Shown here piece after piece: positions 36,900 through 47,127 of a stretch of DNA of 64,000 nt (positions are counted from its first letter, which is position 1; each line of letters opens with the position of its first letter). The stretch is from Bacillus kwashiorkori (lineage in GTDB: Bacteria; Bacillota; Bacilli; Bacillales; Caldibacillaceae): NCBI RefSeq assembly GCF_001375515.1, contig NZ_CTDX01000015.1, forward strand, positions 186,001-250,000, written 5' to 3'. The notes beneath the pieces were generated by a model. The model saw nothing but the letters and a program-made list of their open reading frames with translations, had not been told where the DNA came from and ran no database searches. Position numbers and translations under genes: made by a program.

Positions 36900-38057
36900 A
36901 TGGAACAATTAAAAAGCATATTTACTAAAAAATTTCATCAGTCAAATGTACGAATGTTTTTTGCTCCTGGAAGGATAAATCTAATTGGTGAACACACGGA
37001 TTATAATGGGGGCTATGTGTTTCCATGTGCAATTACATTTGGAACTTATGCTTTAGCAGCAAAACGGGAAGATAAACAAATTAACATGTATTCTGAGAAT
37101 TTTCCAGATAAAGGGGTTATTACCTTTAGCTTGGATGACTTGAACTATAAAGTGGAAGATGATTGGGTTAATTACCCGAAAGGCATGATTCGCTATTTGA
37201 TAGAAGCGGGTTACCCGATTGACAATGGAATGGATGTATTGTTTTACGGAAATATTCCAAATGGTGCAGGACTTTCCTCTTCGGCGTCTATTGAATTAGT
37301 AACGGGTGTTATGTTAGAAGGTCTCTTTGGCTTAACAATTCAGCGAGTAGAAATGGTGAGAATCGGACAAAAAGTGGAAAACGAATTTATCGGTGTTAAT
37401 AGCGGAATTATGGATCAGTTTGCCATTGGGATGGGGAAAGAAGGAAAGGCAATTTTACTTGATTGTAATACGCTTGAATATGAGTACGCTCCAATTGAAT
37501 TAGAAAATCACCGAATCATTATTATGAACACAAATAAACGCCGGGAACTAGCTGATTCAAAATATAATGAAAGAAGAACGGAATGCGAGCTAGCAGTTAA
37601 AGAACTAAAAAACTTCAAGAAAATCAATAGCTTAGGCGAGCTAACTGTTGCTCAATTTGAAAAGTTACAAGGACAAATTCCAAATGAAGTGATCAGAAGG
37701 CGCGCAAAACATGCCGTTTATGAAAATGAACGAACAAAACTGGCAAAAACAGCGCTCGAACATCATGACTTAGCTACATTCGGAAAATTAATGAACGAAT
37801 CTCATATTTCTTTACGAGATGATTATGAAGTGACAGGAAAAGAGCTGGATACGATTGTAGAGGCAGCATGGCAACAGGAAGGAACAGTTGGAGCACGGAT
37901 GACTGGGGCAGGATTTGGTGGCTGTGCCATTGCGATTGTAGAAACGGATAAAGTGAATGATTTTATTAAAAATGTCGGAAAAATGTATGAGGAAAAAATA
38001 GGCTATAAAGCGGACTTTTATAGTGTTACAATTGGAGATGGTGCGAAAGAATTATAA
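36900..38057 (+). CDS. galK: Galactokinase
   Basis: This GHMP kinase of 385 residues phosphorylates alpha-galactose at C1 with ATP, the first committed step of the Leloir pathway. The substrate motif APGRINLIGEHTDYNGGYV is at about 22-40. The ATP loop GNIPNGAGLSSSASIE is at about 116-131, with MDQFAIGMG after it. Motif 3 GARMTGAGFGGCAI is near residue 327-340. AAGGAAGG precedes ATG 36900. It is the first gene of a five-gene operon, galK-galE-galT-galM-galR, with short gaps and no internal terminator. Confidence 0.96.
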   Translation: MEQLKSIFTKKFHQSNVRMFFAPGRINLIGEHTDYNGGYVFPCAITFGTYALAAKREDKQINMYSENFPDKGVITFSLDDLNYKVEDDWVNYPKGMIRYLIEAGYPIDNGMDVLFYGNIPNGAGLSSSASIELVTGVMLEGLFGLTIQRVEMVRIGQKVENEFIGVNSGIMDQFAIGMGKEGKAILLDCNTLEYEYAPIELENHRIIIMNTNKRRELADSKYNERRTECELAVKELKNFKKINSLGELTVAQFEKLQGQIPNEVIRRRAKHAVYENERTKLAKTALEHHDLATFGKLMNESHISLRDDYEVTGKELDTIVEAAWQQEGTVGARMTGAGFGGCAIAIVETDKVNDFIKNVGKMYEEKIGYKADFYSVTIGDGAKEL

Positions 38058-38144
38058 AGAAATAGTACGGATTGACAAAAAGTGTAACAACCACATCGCG
38101 AAGGTAAAATTTAACTAAAATTTCGGAATGGAAAGGTGAGAGAA

Positions 38145-39134
38145 ATGAGTGTTTTAGTATTAGGCGGAGCTGGTTATATCGGATCACATGCTGTGTATCA
38201 ATTAATGGATAGCGGTTATGATGTAGTAGTGGTTGATAATTTACAAACCGGTCATAAAGATGCCATTCATCCGAGGGCAAAATTTTATGAAGGGGATATT
38301 CGTGACCGTAACTTTTTGAAAAATGTCTTTGAACAAGAACATATAGAAGGTGTTATTCATTTTGCTGCCAATTCCTTAGTTGGCGAATCAATGGTTGAAC
38401 CGCTAAAGTATTATGATAATAATGTATATGGGACTCAAGTTTTACTTGAAGCGATGCGGGAAGCTAACGTGAAATATATCGTCTTTTCTTCTACAGCTGC
38501 AACATACGGTGAGCCTGAAGCTGTTCCGATTACTGAAGACATGCCTACGATGCCAACAAATACGTATGGTGAAACAAAATTAGCAATGGAAAAAATGATG
38601 AAATGGTGTGAAAAAGCGTTTGGAATTAAATTTGTTTCCTTACGCTATTTCAACGTAGCTGGTGCTCGTGGAGAAATTGGGGAAGATCACCATCCAGAAA
38701 CGCATTTAATACCATTAGTTTTACAAACGGCTTTAGGAAAAAGGGAATATATAACTATTTTCGGCAACGATTATCCGACAAAAGATGGAACTTGCATCCG
38801 TGACTATATCCATGTCGAGGATTTAATCGATGCTCACATTCTCGCTTTAAAATATTTACAAGCAGGAAATGAAAGTAATATTTTTAACCTTGGTAGCAGT
38901 CAAGGCTTTTCTGTACAAGAAATTATCGAAATGGCAAGGGTTGTTACAGGAAAAGAAATTCCTGCGAAAATTGGTGAAAGAAGAGCTGGAGACCCAAGTG
39001 TATTAATCGCTTCTTCTGAAAAGGCAAGAAATATTTTAGGATGGAATCCAACAAGAACGAACATTGAGCAAATTATTAAAGATGCTTGGCAATGGCATTC
39101 CAATTATCCAGATGGATATAAGGATCGTAGGTGA
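38145..39134 (+). CDS. galE: UDP-glucose 4-epimerase
   Basis: This NAD-dependent SDR enzyme of 329 residues interconverts UDP-galactose and UDP-glucose. The Rossmann motif GGAGYIGSH is at residues 7-15. The catalytic serine region is FSSTAATYG, and Tyr-x3-Lys is in NTYGETK. The substrate-binding phrases [14 protein letters not shown] and RDYIHVEDL are in place. ATG 38145 follows GGAAAGGTGAG; a GTG at 38136 lies within that ribosome site. It follows galK by 87 bases and precedes galT by 6 bases. The product may also feed wall polymers. Confidence 0.95.
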   Translation: MSVLVLGGAGYIGSHAVYQLMDSGYDVVVVDNLQTGHKDAIHPRAKFYEGDIRDRNFLKNVFEQEHIEGVIHFAANSLVGESMVEPLKYYDNNVYGTQVLLEAMREANVKYIVFSSTAATYGEPEAVPITEDMPTMPTNTYGETKLAMEKMMKWCEKAFGIKFVSLRYFNVAGARGEIGEDHHPETHLIPLVLQTALGKREYITIFGNDYPTKDGTCIRDYIHVEDLIDAHILALKYLQAGNESNIFNLGSSQGFSVQEIIEMARVVTGKEIPAKIGERRAGDPSVLIASSEKARNILGWNPTRTNIEQIIKDAWQWHSNYPDGYKDRR

Positions 39135-39140
39135 TGAAGT

Positions 39141-40625
39141 TTGACTATTTATGAGACAATACAACAATTATTAAATAACGCAATGAGCCAAGGGTTATTC
39201 GAGAAAACGGATGAAATATATGTACGAAACCGAATGTTAGCGTTGCTAAATCTCGATGATTTCTCAGAGACAGAAGTTTCCGAAGAAAAATCCAATGCAG
39301 ACTTAGTAGAAGAATTAGTGGAGTATGCAGTGAAAAAAGGAATAATCGAGGATTACTTTGATGCTAAAGAAATACTTTCGGCACAGGTGATGGACTGTTT
39401 TATTTCTCGGCCTTCTGAAATTAATTGGGAATTTTACAAAAGATACGCACAAAACCCAATAGACGCGACCAACTATTTTTATACATTAAGTAAAAACAGT
39501 AATTATATACAAATGAAACGAATTGAAAAAAACATTCAATATAAAGTAGCAACAGAATATGGAGAAATTGATATAACAATCAATTTGTCCAAACCGGAAA
39601 AAGATCCGAAACAAATCGCTTTAGAAAGAAATAAAAAATCTTCTGGTTATCCGCAATGTGTCCTTTGTGTGGAAAATGAAGGCTATGCTGGTCGGCTCGG
39701 CTATGCTGCAAGAGCTAATCACCGAATGATTCGAATGGAAATGTTAGGAGAGAATTGGTTTTTACAATATTCCCCATACGTTTATTATAATGAACATTGT
39801 ATTTTATTGTCGGAAAAGCATCGAAATATGTTGATTTCCCGGGAAACTTTCGAGAGATTGTTAACTTTTGTCGAAAAAATTCCACATTATTTCATCGGCT
39901 CCAATGCAGATTTACCAATCGTTGGTGGCTCTATCCTCTCACATGACCATTATCAAGGAGGAAATTATGAATTCGCTATGGCAAAGGCGCCAGCTGATTA
40001 TCATTTTACATTAAAGCAACATTCGCAAATTCGTGCTTCTATTGTAAAATGGCCGATGTCGGTAATTCGGCTTCAATCACAATCGAAACAAGAGTTAGTA
40101 AATGCTGCAACACAAATATTAACCAAATGGAAGGAGTATAGTGATCCTTCAGTTGAAATATATGCTTATACAGAAACTACACCACATAACACAATTACAC
40201 CAATTGCACGGAAGCGGAATGAGTTTTATGAGATAGATTTAGTGTTACGAAATAATCGAACAAATGAAGATCATCCATTAGGTATTTTTCATCCACATGA
40301 GGATGTTCACCATATCAAAAAAGAAAATATTGGTTTAATTGAAGTGATGGGGTTAGCTGTTTTACCTGCGAGATTAAAGGATGAATTAAGTGAAGTTGAG
40401 AGCTATTTATTAGGAAGGGATAGCCAAATTGCTGATTATCATCTGCCTTGGGCGAACGAAATAAAACAAAAGTATCCGCAAATAAGTGACGATAATTGTC
40501 AAGAAATACTTAGGGAAGAGGTCGGTAAGAAATTTTTGCGTGTATTGCATGATGCGAGTGTGTTTAAACGGGATGATACTGGAAGTGCAGCTTTTAAAAG
40601 ATTTCTCAATCATCTTAATGAGTAG
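39141..40625 (+). CDS. galT: Galactose-1-phosphate uridylyltransferase, Firmicutes type
   Basis: This 494-residue enzyme swaps UMP between UDP-glucose and galactose 1-phosphate. It belongs to the long GalT type of Gram-positive bacteria (about 490 residues), distinct from the 350-residue enzyme of enteric bacteria. The nucleotidyl-transfer histidine lies in ILSHDHYQGGNYEFAMAKAP, and a second conserved phrase is IFHPHEDVHHIKKENIG. The CVLCVENEGYAGR segment is also family-typical. The TTG start at 39141 follows GTAGGTGATG by a few bases and sits 6 bases after the galE stop, implying coupling. Confidence 0.95.
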   Translation: MTIYETIQQLLNNAMSQGLFEKTDEIYVRNRMLALLNLDDFSETEVSEEKSNADLVEELVEYAVKKGIIEDYFDAKEILSAQVMDCFISRPSEINWEFYKRYAQNPIDATNYFYTLSKNSNYIQMKRIEKNIQYKVATEYGEIDITINLSKPEKDPKQIALERNKKSSGYPQCVLCVENEGYAGRLGYAARANHRMIRMEMLGENWFLQYSPYVYYNEHCILLSEKHRNMLISRETFERLLTFVEKIPHYFIGSNADLPIVGGSILSHDHYQGGNYEFAMAKAPADYHFTLKQHSQIRASIVKWPMSVIRLQSQSKQELVNAATQILTKWKEYSDPSVEIYAYTETTPHNTITPIARKRNEFYEIDLVLRNNRTNEDHPLGIFHPHEDVHHIKKENIGLIEVMGLAVLPARLKDELSEVESYLLGRDSQIADYHLPWANEIKQKYPQISDDNCQEILREEVGKKFLRVLHDASVFKRDDTGSAAFKRFLNHLNE

Positions 40626-40637
40626 GGGGATTCAACG

Positions 40638-41684
40638 GTGAAAATTACTGAAAGAGAATTTGGAATACTAGAAGATAATGTAATATATCAGTATGTATTA
40701 GAAAATGATAATGGGATGCGGTTAGCCTGCCTAAATTACGGTTGTATTATTACTGATATTTTCGCGAAGGATCGGTATGGTAAGTTCGAGAATGTTTTGT
40801 TAGGTTTTGATAATATAGAAGATTATTTACACAAAAGCCCATACTTTGGGGCAATCATAGGCCGAGTAGCTGGTCGCATCGCCGATGGCCACTTTGAATT
40901 GAACGGAGAAACATATCGTTTAGATGTAAATGAAGGAAACAATCATTTACATGGAGGAAAATCTGGCTTTGATAAAAAAATTTGGCATGCAAAGACATGG
41001 AAGACAGAAGATAAAGTCGGTGTAGACTTTACTTATACAAGTACAGATGGGGAAGAAGGCTATCCAGGTGAAGTACAGATAACGGTACGTTATTATTTAA
41101 CAAATGATGATGAGTGGGTTCAAATTTGTAAAGCGAAAACAAATAAAGAAACTTTATTAAATATGACGAATCATTCTTATTTTAACTTAACTGGAAATCT
41201 AAAAGAGACCATTTTAAATCACCAATTAACATTAAAAAGCGAGAAATATTTACCTTTACGTGAAGATTTTATTCCTACTGGTGAAATGATTGATGTAACT
41301 AACACTGTCTTTGACTTTCGAAACGGCAAGGTCTTAAAAGACGGGATAAAAACAACTGATAAACAAATAAACATCGTCGGAAACGGCTATGATCATCCTT
41401 TTGCATTGACAGATAATTTTAATGAAGAGATTCAATTATATGAACCAGTTAGTGGCAGAAAACTTGTGATCGAAACAAATCAACCATGCGTTGTCGTTTA
41501 TACTGGCAACCAATTAACCAATCATTTTTTGATAAGAAATCGGCAAGTGGAACAGTATTTAGGTATTTGTTTAGAAACACAACAATTTCCAGATGCCATC
41601 CACCATCCGCACTTTCCGTCTATTATACTGAAGCCGGAAGAGGAATATGTTTCTGAAACGAAATATAAGTTTTCAATAAATTAG
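40638..41684 (+). CDS. galM: Aldose 1-epimerase (galactose mutarotase)
   Basis: This cytosolic beta-sandwich enzyme of 348 residues converts beta-galactose to the alpha anomer used by GalK. Family landmarks are GRVAGRIADGHFELNG, NEGNNHLHGGKSGFDKK, the catalytic His in MTNHSYFNLTG, the GNGYDHPF loop and the C-terminal CLETQQFPDAIHHPHFPS, whose Glu is the catalytic base. The GTG start at 40638 has AGGGGGA upstream and lies 12 bases after galT. Fourth gene of the gal operon. Confidence 0.94.
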   Translation: MKITEREFGILEDNVIYQYVLENDNGMRLACLNYGCIITDIFAKDRYGKFENVLLGFDNIEDYLHKSPYFGAIIGRVAGRIADGHFELNGETYRLDVNEGNNHLHGGKSGFDKKIWHAKTWKTEDKVGVDFTYTSTDGEEGYPGEVQITVRYYLTNDDEWVQICKAKTNKETLLNMTNHSYFNLTGNLKETILNHQLTLKSEKYLPLREDFIPTGEMIDVTNTVFDFRNGKVLKDGIKTTDKQINIVGNGYDHPFALTDNFNEEIQLYEPVSGRKLVIETNQPCVVVYTGNQLTNHFLIRNRQVEQYLGICLETQQFPDAIHHPHFPSIILKPEEEYVSETKYKFSIN

Positions 41685-41706
41685 TGGAAAAGAAAGGGTG
41701 GCATAG

Positions 41707-42696
<990 letters not shown>

Positions 42697-43139
42697 AGAA
42701 GAGGTTGTCCTATCGGGACAAGTCTAATTTAGGGAGAATAAATAGGAACGATTGTCTCTATTGGTTCTATCCGTTTAATTAGACTTATAACGAATGGGAC
42801 TGCCTTTTTTATATGGAATTAACCTACACATTAAAAAAGGACAATAGATTTGTGACTTTGAATTTAAAATAGGTTGTATTCAAACTACGATTACATTGTA
42901 AGGCTGTATGTCTGAAATATGCACAAGCAAAGAGGTTTTGTCTAAATTGTTATATTTTTGATTGACGAGCATAAATTGAAGTATGTATGTTAAACTATAG
43001 ATTAGTTTATTCATTATCCAAAATGCTTGCCTTCTATAATGTTGGTGCCTCCGAAACAAAGTAATCAATGAATAAACTAGAAAACTATTATTTATCACAA
43101 TCAATGAAAATGAAATAACTTAGAGAGAAGGATTAATCA
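42697..43139. other. Intergenic region with nested inverted repeats before the DUF1646 gene
   Basis: No gene is supported. The first 110 bases hold a structured element and terminator (next entry). The remaining 330 AT-rich bases lead to the DUF1646 gene, with a possible promoter TTGACG-N18-TATGTT at 42962-42991. Because DUF1646 genes in other bacteria can carry a sodium riboswitch, the leader deserves a covariance search. I could not recognise the motif by eye. Confidence 0.45.
42703..42810 (+). terminator. Complex hairpin element terminating the gal operon
   Basis: TTGTCC (42705-42710) can pair with the close GGACAA (42716-42721). Alternatively GGTTGTCC (42703-42710) pairs with GGGACTGCC (42796-42804), which is followed by six T. 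Between them AAGTCTAATT (42720-42729) and AATTAGACTT (42777-42786) form perfect 10-bp arms. An inner ATAGGAAC / GTTCTAT pair also forms. The outer stem with T-tract looks like a terminator opened by an inserted, self-complementary element of about 85 bases. Confidence 0.55.
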
Positions 43140-44150
43140 ATGATAGGATTATTTATTATCTTATTATTAGTGCTTTTTTTACCATTTACGGTAAAAAAAG
43201 TAGAACATAATTTAGAAGTATTTTTATTTATTATGGGAATAGCTGCTGCATTTGCTGGAGGAGTTTTTAATAAAGAATTACTAATAAAATCGTTAGAAGA
43301 CCCGATAAATATTACTTTAGCTGTACTAGTAGCAGGACTGCTATTTAAGTGGTTTAAAACCCCTTTAGAGAATGGCATTCGTAATATAAGTCAAAGAATG
43401 CCTTTTTCGGTATTTTTAGCACTAGTTGTTATAGTTTTAGGTTTATTATCTAGTGTCATCACGGCAATTATTGCAGCTCTCGTACTCGTATTAATTGTAA
43501 GTGTGTTGCCATTAGACCGTCATTCAGAAATACGGTTTGTTGTCATATCGTGCTTTTCTATCGGCTTAGGTGCGGCATTAACGCCGATTGGGGAACCGTT
43601 ATCAACCATCGTAGTAAGCAAATTAAATGGGGACTTCTTCTATTTATTAAAATTAGTTGGTCCATATATTATCCCTGGAGTTATTGTACTCGGTATTTTG
43701 GCGGCAATTCAAATAAAACCAGTTACTGCTAAAAGAGGATTGTCTAACAAAGATGAAGCAGAGTCCTACGAGGATATTCTCGTTCGTGCTATTAAAATCT
43801 ATTTATTTGTGATGGGTTTAACAATGTTAGGTGCTGGTTTTGAACCGTTAATTAATAAATATATTATCGGTTTGAATGAATATGTATTATACTGGATTAA
43901 TATGTTATCGGCTGTTCTTGATAATGCGACATTAGCAGCTGCCGAAATTAGTCCAGCAATGCCGACAGAAACAATAAAAGCAATATTACTAGGTTTACTA
44001 GTAAGTGGTGGTATGTTGATTCCTGGGAATATCCCGAATATTATTTCAGCAGGTAAATTGTATATAACTAGTAGAGAATGGGCTAGATATGGTATTCCTT
44101 TAGGAATAATGATACTTGCAGTTTATTTTGTAGTACTTTTATTTATTTAA
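43140..44150 (+). CDS. DUF1646 family membrane transporter
   Basis: This 336-residue protein has about nine to ten hydrophobic segments and belongs to the DUF1646 family (putative cation or anion transporters). A conserved core reads GLGAALTPIGEPLSTIVVSK near residues 142-161. NATLAAAEISPAMP and PGNIPNIISAGKL near the C-terminus resemble the paired motifs of the ArsB/NhaD-like ion transporter superfamily. Direction and ion are unknown; in some bacteria the family is regulated by sodium. AGAAGGATT precedes ATG 43140. Single-gene unit ending at a bidirectional terminator. Confidence 0.82.
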   Translation: MIGLFIILLLVLFLPFTVKKVEHNLEVFLFIMGIAAAFAGGVFNKELLIKSLEDPINITLAVLVAGLLFKWFKTPLENGIRNISQRMPFSVFLALVVIVLGLLSSVITAIIAALVLVLIVSVLPLDRHSEIRFVVISCFSIGLGAALTPIGEPLSTIVVSKLNGDFFYLLKLVGPYIIPGVIVLGILAAIQIKPVTAKRGLSNKDEAESYEDILVRAIKIYLFVMGLTMLGAGFEPLINKYIIGLNEYVLYWINMLSAVLDNATLAAAEISPAMPTETIKAILLGLLVSGGMLIPGNIPNIISAGKLYITSREWARYGIPLGIMILAVYFVVLLFI

Positions 44151-44280
44151 GGTTATATTTTCGTAGCCCTTTTATTTAACAAAACACAATTTTTTTGGAG
44201 GCATGGTGAATTTTTGCAACGTCAAGTAGTTACTCTTCCTTAATAAGTCGAGGTTAATTTGTAAAAAAAGTGCATTTTTA

Positions 44281-44345
44281 AAAAGGGGTCAAGCTCCTAA
44301 TTGAACGGTTTTACAACCAATCAGAGAGCTTAGACCCCTTTTCTT
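44281..44345. terminator. Bidirectional terminator between DUF1646 and tagH genes
   Basis: AAAGGGGTCAAGCTC (44281-44295) pairs with GAGCTTAGACCCCTTT with one bulge (44325-44340), flanked by A and T runs. It sits between convergent genes and has the same GGGGTC...GACCCC ends as the hairpin at 31508-31542. Confidence 0.8.
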
Positions 44346-44354
44346 TTGAACAAA

Positions 44355-45161
44355 TTAATTTATAGCAGGTGATAATGATTTCCTACGCGTATTCATTTCA
44401 TCTTTAAATTTTTTCTGTTCTTCCTTCGATAATGCTTTATATTTTTTAATAAAGGCTTCATATTGTGGCATTACTTCTTTAATTGATCCGAAAGCTTTAA
44501 TCTCTCCTGCTTCTAACCAGGCAGCCTTATCACAAAACTTCTTCACTTGACCGAGGGAGTGACTGATGAAGAAAATCGTTTTACCTCGTTCTTTAAACTC
44601 GTTCATTTTATCTAAACATTTATCAGCAAATGTTTGGTCCCCGACTGATAAAGCTTCATCTATTACTAATATATCCGGATCTACATTAACTGAAATGGCA
44701 AAACCGAGCCTTGATTTCATCCCGCTCGAATATTTTTTTACAGGCTGATAGATGAAATCACCAATATCAGCAAATTCGATAATTTGTGGTGTTAGTTCTT
44801 TTATTTCCTTTCTAGAAAAGCCGAGCAATAAACCTTTTAGCTCAATATTTTCTAGACCAGTTAATTGGTTGTTCAAACCAGATGAAATGGAGATTAAAGA
44901 TGCTTCCCCTTTCACATCCACAGTGCCACTAGTTGGAGGGATAACACCAGTAATTATATTGGATAATGTAGACTTACCAGATCCGTTAATACCGAGAAAA
45001 CCGATAACGTCCCCTTGTTTTGCTTCAAAGGAGATATTTTTTAAAGCATAAAAATCATCACCATAACCATTTGGTATTAAAATGTCTAATAGTTTATCAG
45101 AAGTTTTCCGATACATTTTATATTTCTTCGATACATTTTCGACACGAACGGAATAAGTCAT
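44355..45161 (-). CDS. tagH: Teichoic acid exporter, ATPase TagH
   Basis: This is the ATP-binding subunit of the ABC exporter that flips undecaprenyl-linked wall teichoic acid across the membrane. Walker A GINGSGKST, signature YSSGMKSRL and Walker B ILVIDEALSVGD are the TagH/RfbE-type versions. It is 268 residues, short for TagH because the long C-terminal SH3-containing tail of the Bacillus subtilis protein (over 500) is missing; this shorter form is found in many relatives. ATG 45161 has AAGGAG about 7 nt upstream; ATG 45167 is too close to it. It follows tagG by 26 bases. Confidence 0.92.
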   Translation of the reverse strand: MTYSVRVENVSKKYKMYRKTSDKLLDILIPNGYGDDFYALKNISFEAKQGDVIGFLGINGSGKSTLSNIITGVIPPTSGTVDVKGEASLISISSGLNNQLTGLENIELKGLLLGFSRKEIKELTPQIIEFADIGDFIYQPVKKYSSGMKSRLGFAISVNVDPDILVIDEALSVGDQTFADKCLDKMNEFKERGKTIFFISHSLGQVKKFCDKAAWLEAGEIKAFGSIKEVMPQYEAFIKKYKALSKEEQKKFKDEMNTRRKSLSPAIN

Positions 45162-45187
45162 TTTCATACTCCTTCATTTCACGTAAT

Positions 45188-46006
45188 TTATAGAAAATCA
45201 ACAAAGCGAGATCTGAATTTCACATGGAGAATAGATCCGATTAACAGAAATACGAAAATTAGTCCCCAAAAATAAAGTGTGTAAGTGAAATGGTCAACTA
45301 AATACCAACCAGTTGATAAAAATGCTGAACGGTATCCTTCTGCAATATATAGTAATGGATTTAGTTTAATAATCGATTGTATTGGTTCAGGAAGACCATC
45401 AATTGCCCATAAAATTCCAGATATATAAAATAAAATTCGCATTAACGATTGGACCATCATAACTACATCACGAACGATGGTAGCTAATGTGGAAGTGATT
45501 AATGTAAAACTAAATACTAAAGCAATCCCACAAATCATATAGTAAGGAATTTGTAAGTAATAAATAGAAATCGGAAACCCTCCAAATTGAAAGATAACCC
45601 CGATAATCATAAATAATAGTAAATTTGGATAAAACTTAGATAAAATAATATAACTAGGAATGGCACTCATTGGAAAATTCATCTTTGCGATAATATTAAT
45701 TCGTTGATAAATTGATTTTGTCGCATCCATAGTGGCTTGGTTAACAAAAAACCACATCGTAATACCAGCAAGCATCCAAAATATGAAAGGAACAGTTATA
45801 TCTCCTACTTCCATACCACGGTTACTGCGAATACCGAAGCCAAATACGAACCAATATACACTGATTTGAATGAGAGGGTTAATGATCTCCCAAAGCATAC
45901 CTAAATAATTATCGCTATTTTTAATTCTTATTTCAAAAAGTGCTAGCCGATTAATTAAATAAAAACTGCTGAATTGTTCTTTTAACACAGTAATTAAGGA
46001 TTTCAT
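45188..46006 (-). CDS. tagG: Teichoic acid exporter, permease TagG
   Basis: This ABC-2-type permease of 272 residues has six membrane helices. The conserved stretch YLGMLWEIINPLIQISVYWF near the N-terminus and the LNPLLYIAEGYRSAFL loop near residues 210-230 are typical of polysaccharide and teichoic acid exporters. It is the first gene of the leftward tagG-tagH unit and is preceded by AGAAAGGATA. The divergent tagA across a 330-base gap supports wall teichoic acid rather than capsule as cargo. Confidence 0.92.
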   Translation of the reverse strand: MKSLITVLKEQFSSFYLINRLALFEIRIKNSDNYLGMLWEIINPLIQISVYWFVFGFGIRSNRGMEVGDITVPFIFWMLAGITMWFFVNQATMDATKSIYQRINIIAKMNFPMSAIPSYIILSKFYPNLLLFMIIGVIFQFGGFPISIYYLQIPYYMICGIALVFSFTLITSTLATIVRDVVMMVQSLMRILFYISGILWAIDGLPEPIQSIIKLNPLLYIAEGYRSAFLSTGWYLVDHFTYTLYFWGLIFVFLLIGSILHVKFRSRFVDFL

Positions 46007-46337
46007 CGTAATATCCTTTCTTCACTTTTTCTATATCGATTTTCTGCATGGCAATACATTACATTATAACAAACTAATACAAGCTTTTCATTATTTTCTC
46101 GATCAAGGATAACAGAGATATTATAAGACTAACTGTACTTTGATTCAATTGAATATTTTAGCAGGATTACATTACTTAAACTAGCTTTACCACTCGTTAC
46201 TATTATACCTGCTAAATATGCTTCATAACAACGAGGTGCAATGAATATTTACTTACATGCAAACAATATGTAATATAATAGTAAGCTTTAGAAATTGACA
46301 GACACCGAGAGATACTTTTATGAAAAGGGAGACAACA
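46007..46337. other. Divergent promoter region tagGH / tagA
   Basis: This 331-base AT-rich gap separates the two teichoic acid units and must hold both promoters. A perfect TATAAT at 46274-46279 with a poor -35 could serve tagA. A consensus TTGACA at 46295-46300 has no usable -10 before the start codon. No further structure is seen. Confidence 0.45.
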
Positions 46338-47069
46338 ATGGTTAAAGTGAATTATGGAGGTATCTATACAACGAAATCAACATCCGAAAAAGTATTACAA
46401 GAATTACAGTCTAAGTTTATAAATAAAGAAAAAACGAGGGTTTTCTATATAAATGCCCATTGTTATAATGTTGCTCAAAAGGATAAAACATATAAAAAGT
46501 ATTTAAATGAGGCAGAATATGTTTTAAATGATGGTTTAGGTATTGATTTAGGAGGGAAGATTTTAAACGTATCCTTTGATGAAAATTTGAATGGCACTGA
46601 TTTCACCCCACTATTGTTAAAGTTGGCGGAAGAGAACAATCAGCGTGTCTTTTTATTAGGGGGATATCCAGGAGTTGCAGAAACAGCAGCGAATAACTTT
46701 TTAAAGGTGATGCCGAAATTGCAAATTGTCGGCGTAAGAGACGGTTATTTTCAAAATACGGATGAAGTTATTGACGAAATAAATGCTGTAAAACCTGATT
46801 TATTAATTGTAGCATTAGGTGTTCCGCTTCAGGAAAAATGGGTTACGGAAAATTTTGAAAGGTTAAATGCAACAGTAATGACAGGAGTGGGTGCTTTTTT
46901 AGACTTTGCTTCTAATCGAATACCAAGAGCACCAGAGTTTATTAGAAAAGTTAGGCTAGAATGGGTGTATCGTTTATTGCGTGAACCAAAGCGATTATGG
47001 AAACGTACATTTATCGGGAATTTTACGTTTTTTTACTACATTATGAAATATAGATGGAAACAAAAATGA
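46338..47069 (+). CDS. tagA: N-acetylmannosamine transferase TagA (WecB/TagA/CpsF family)
   Basis: This membrane-associated glycosyltransferase (243 residues) adds ManNAc from UDP-ManNAc to undecaprenyl-PP-GlcNAc, completing the wall teichoic acid linkage disaccharide. The conserved substrate motif NGTDFTP, containing the catalytic-region Thr and Asp, lies at about residue 80. ALGVPLQEKWV and MTGVGAFLDFASNRIPRAP follow, and the C-terminal basic region EWVYRLLREPKRLWKR binds membrane. ATG 46338 has AAAAGGGAG 6 nt upstream; the open frame starts 6 codons earlier. It is followed by the tagF-like gene after 58 bases. Confidence 0.94.
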   Translation: MVKVNYGGIYTTKSTSEKVLQELQSKFINKEKTRVFYINAHCYNVAQKDKTYKKYLNEAEYVLNDGLGIDLGGKILNVSFDENLNGTDFTPLLLKLAEENNQRVFLLGGYPGVAETAANNFLKVMPKLQIVGVRDGYFQNTDEVIDEINAVKPDLLIVALGVPLQEKWVTENFERLNATVMTGVGAFLDFASNRIPRAPEFIRKVRLEWVYRLLREPKRLWKRTFIGNFTFFYYIMKYRWKQK

Positions 47070-47127
47070 TAAATTGAAAGCTATTGACTAAACTGAAGTT
47101 GCTATATGTATAAAGAGAGGTAGTTGA

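Noticed and set aside
42880..43104. Leftward open frame of 74 codons
   Set aside because: No ribosome site and no family resemblance; it lies across the DUF1646 leader.
46295..46300. Consensus TTGACA just before tagA
   Set aside because: At the right spacing the -10 would fall on TTATGA within the start region, leaving no leader for the ribosome site.
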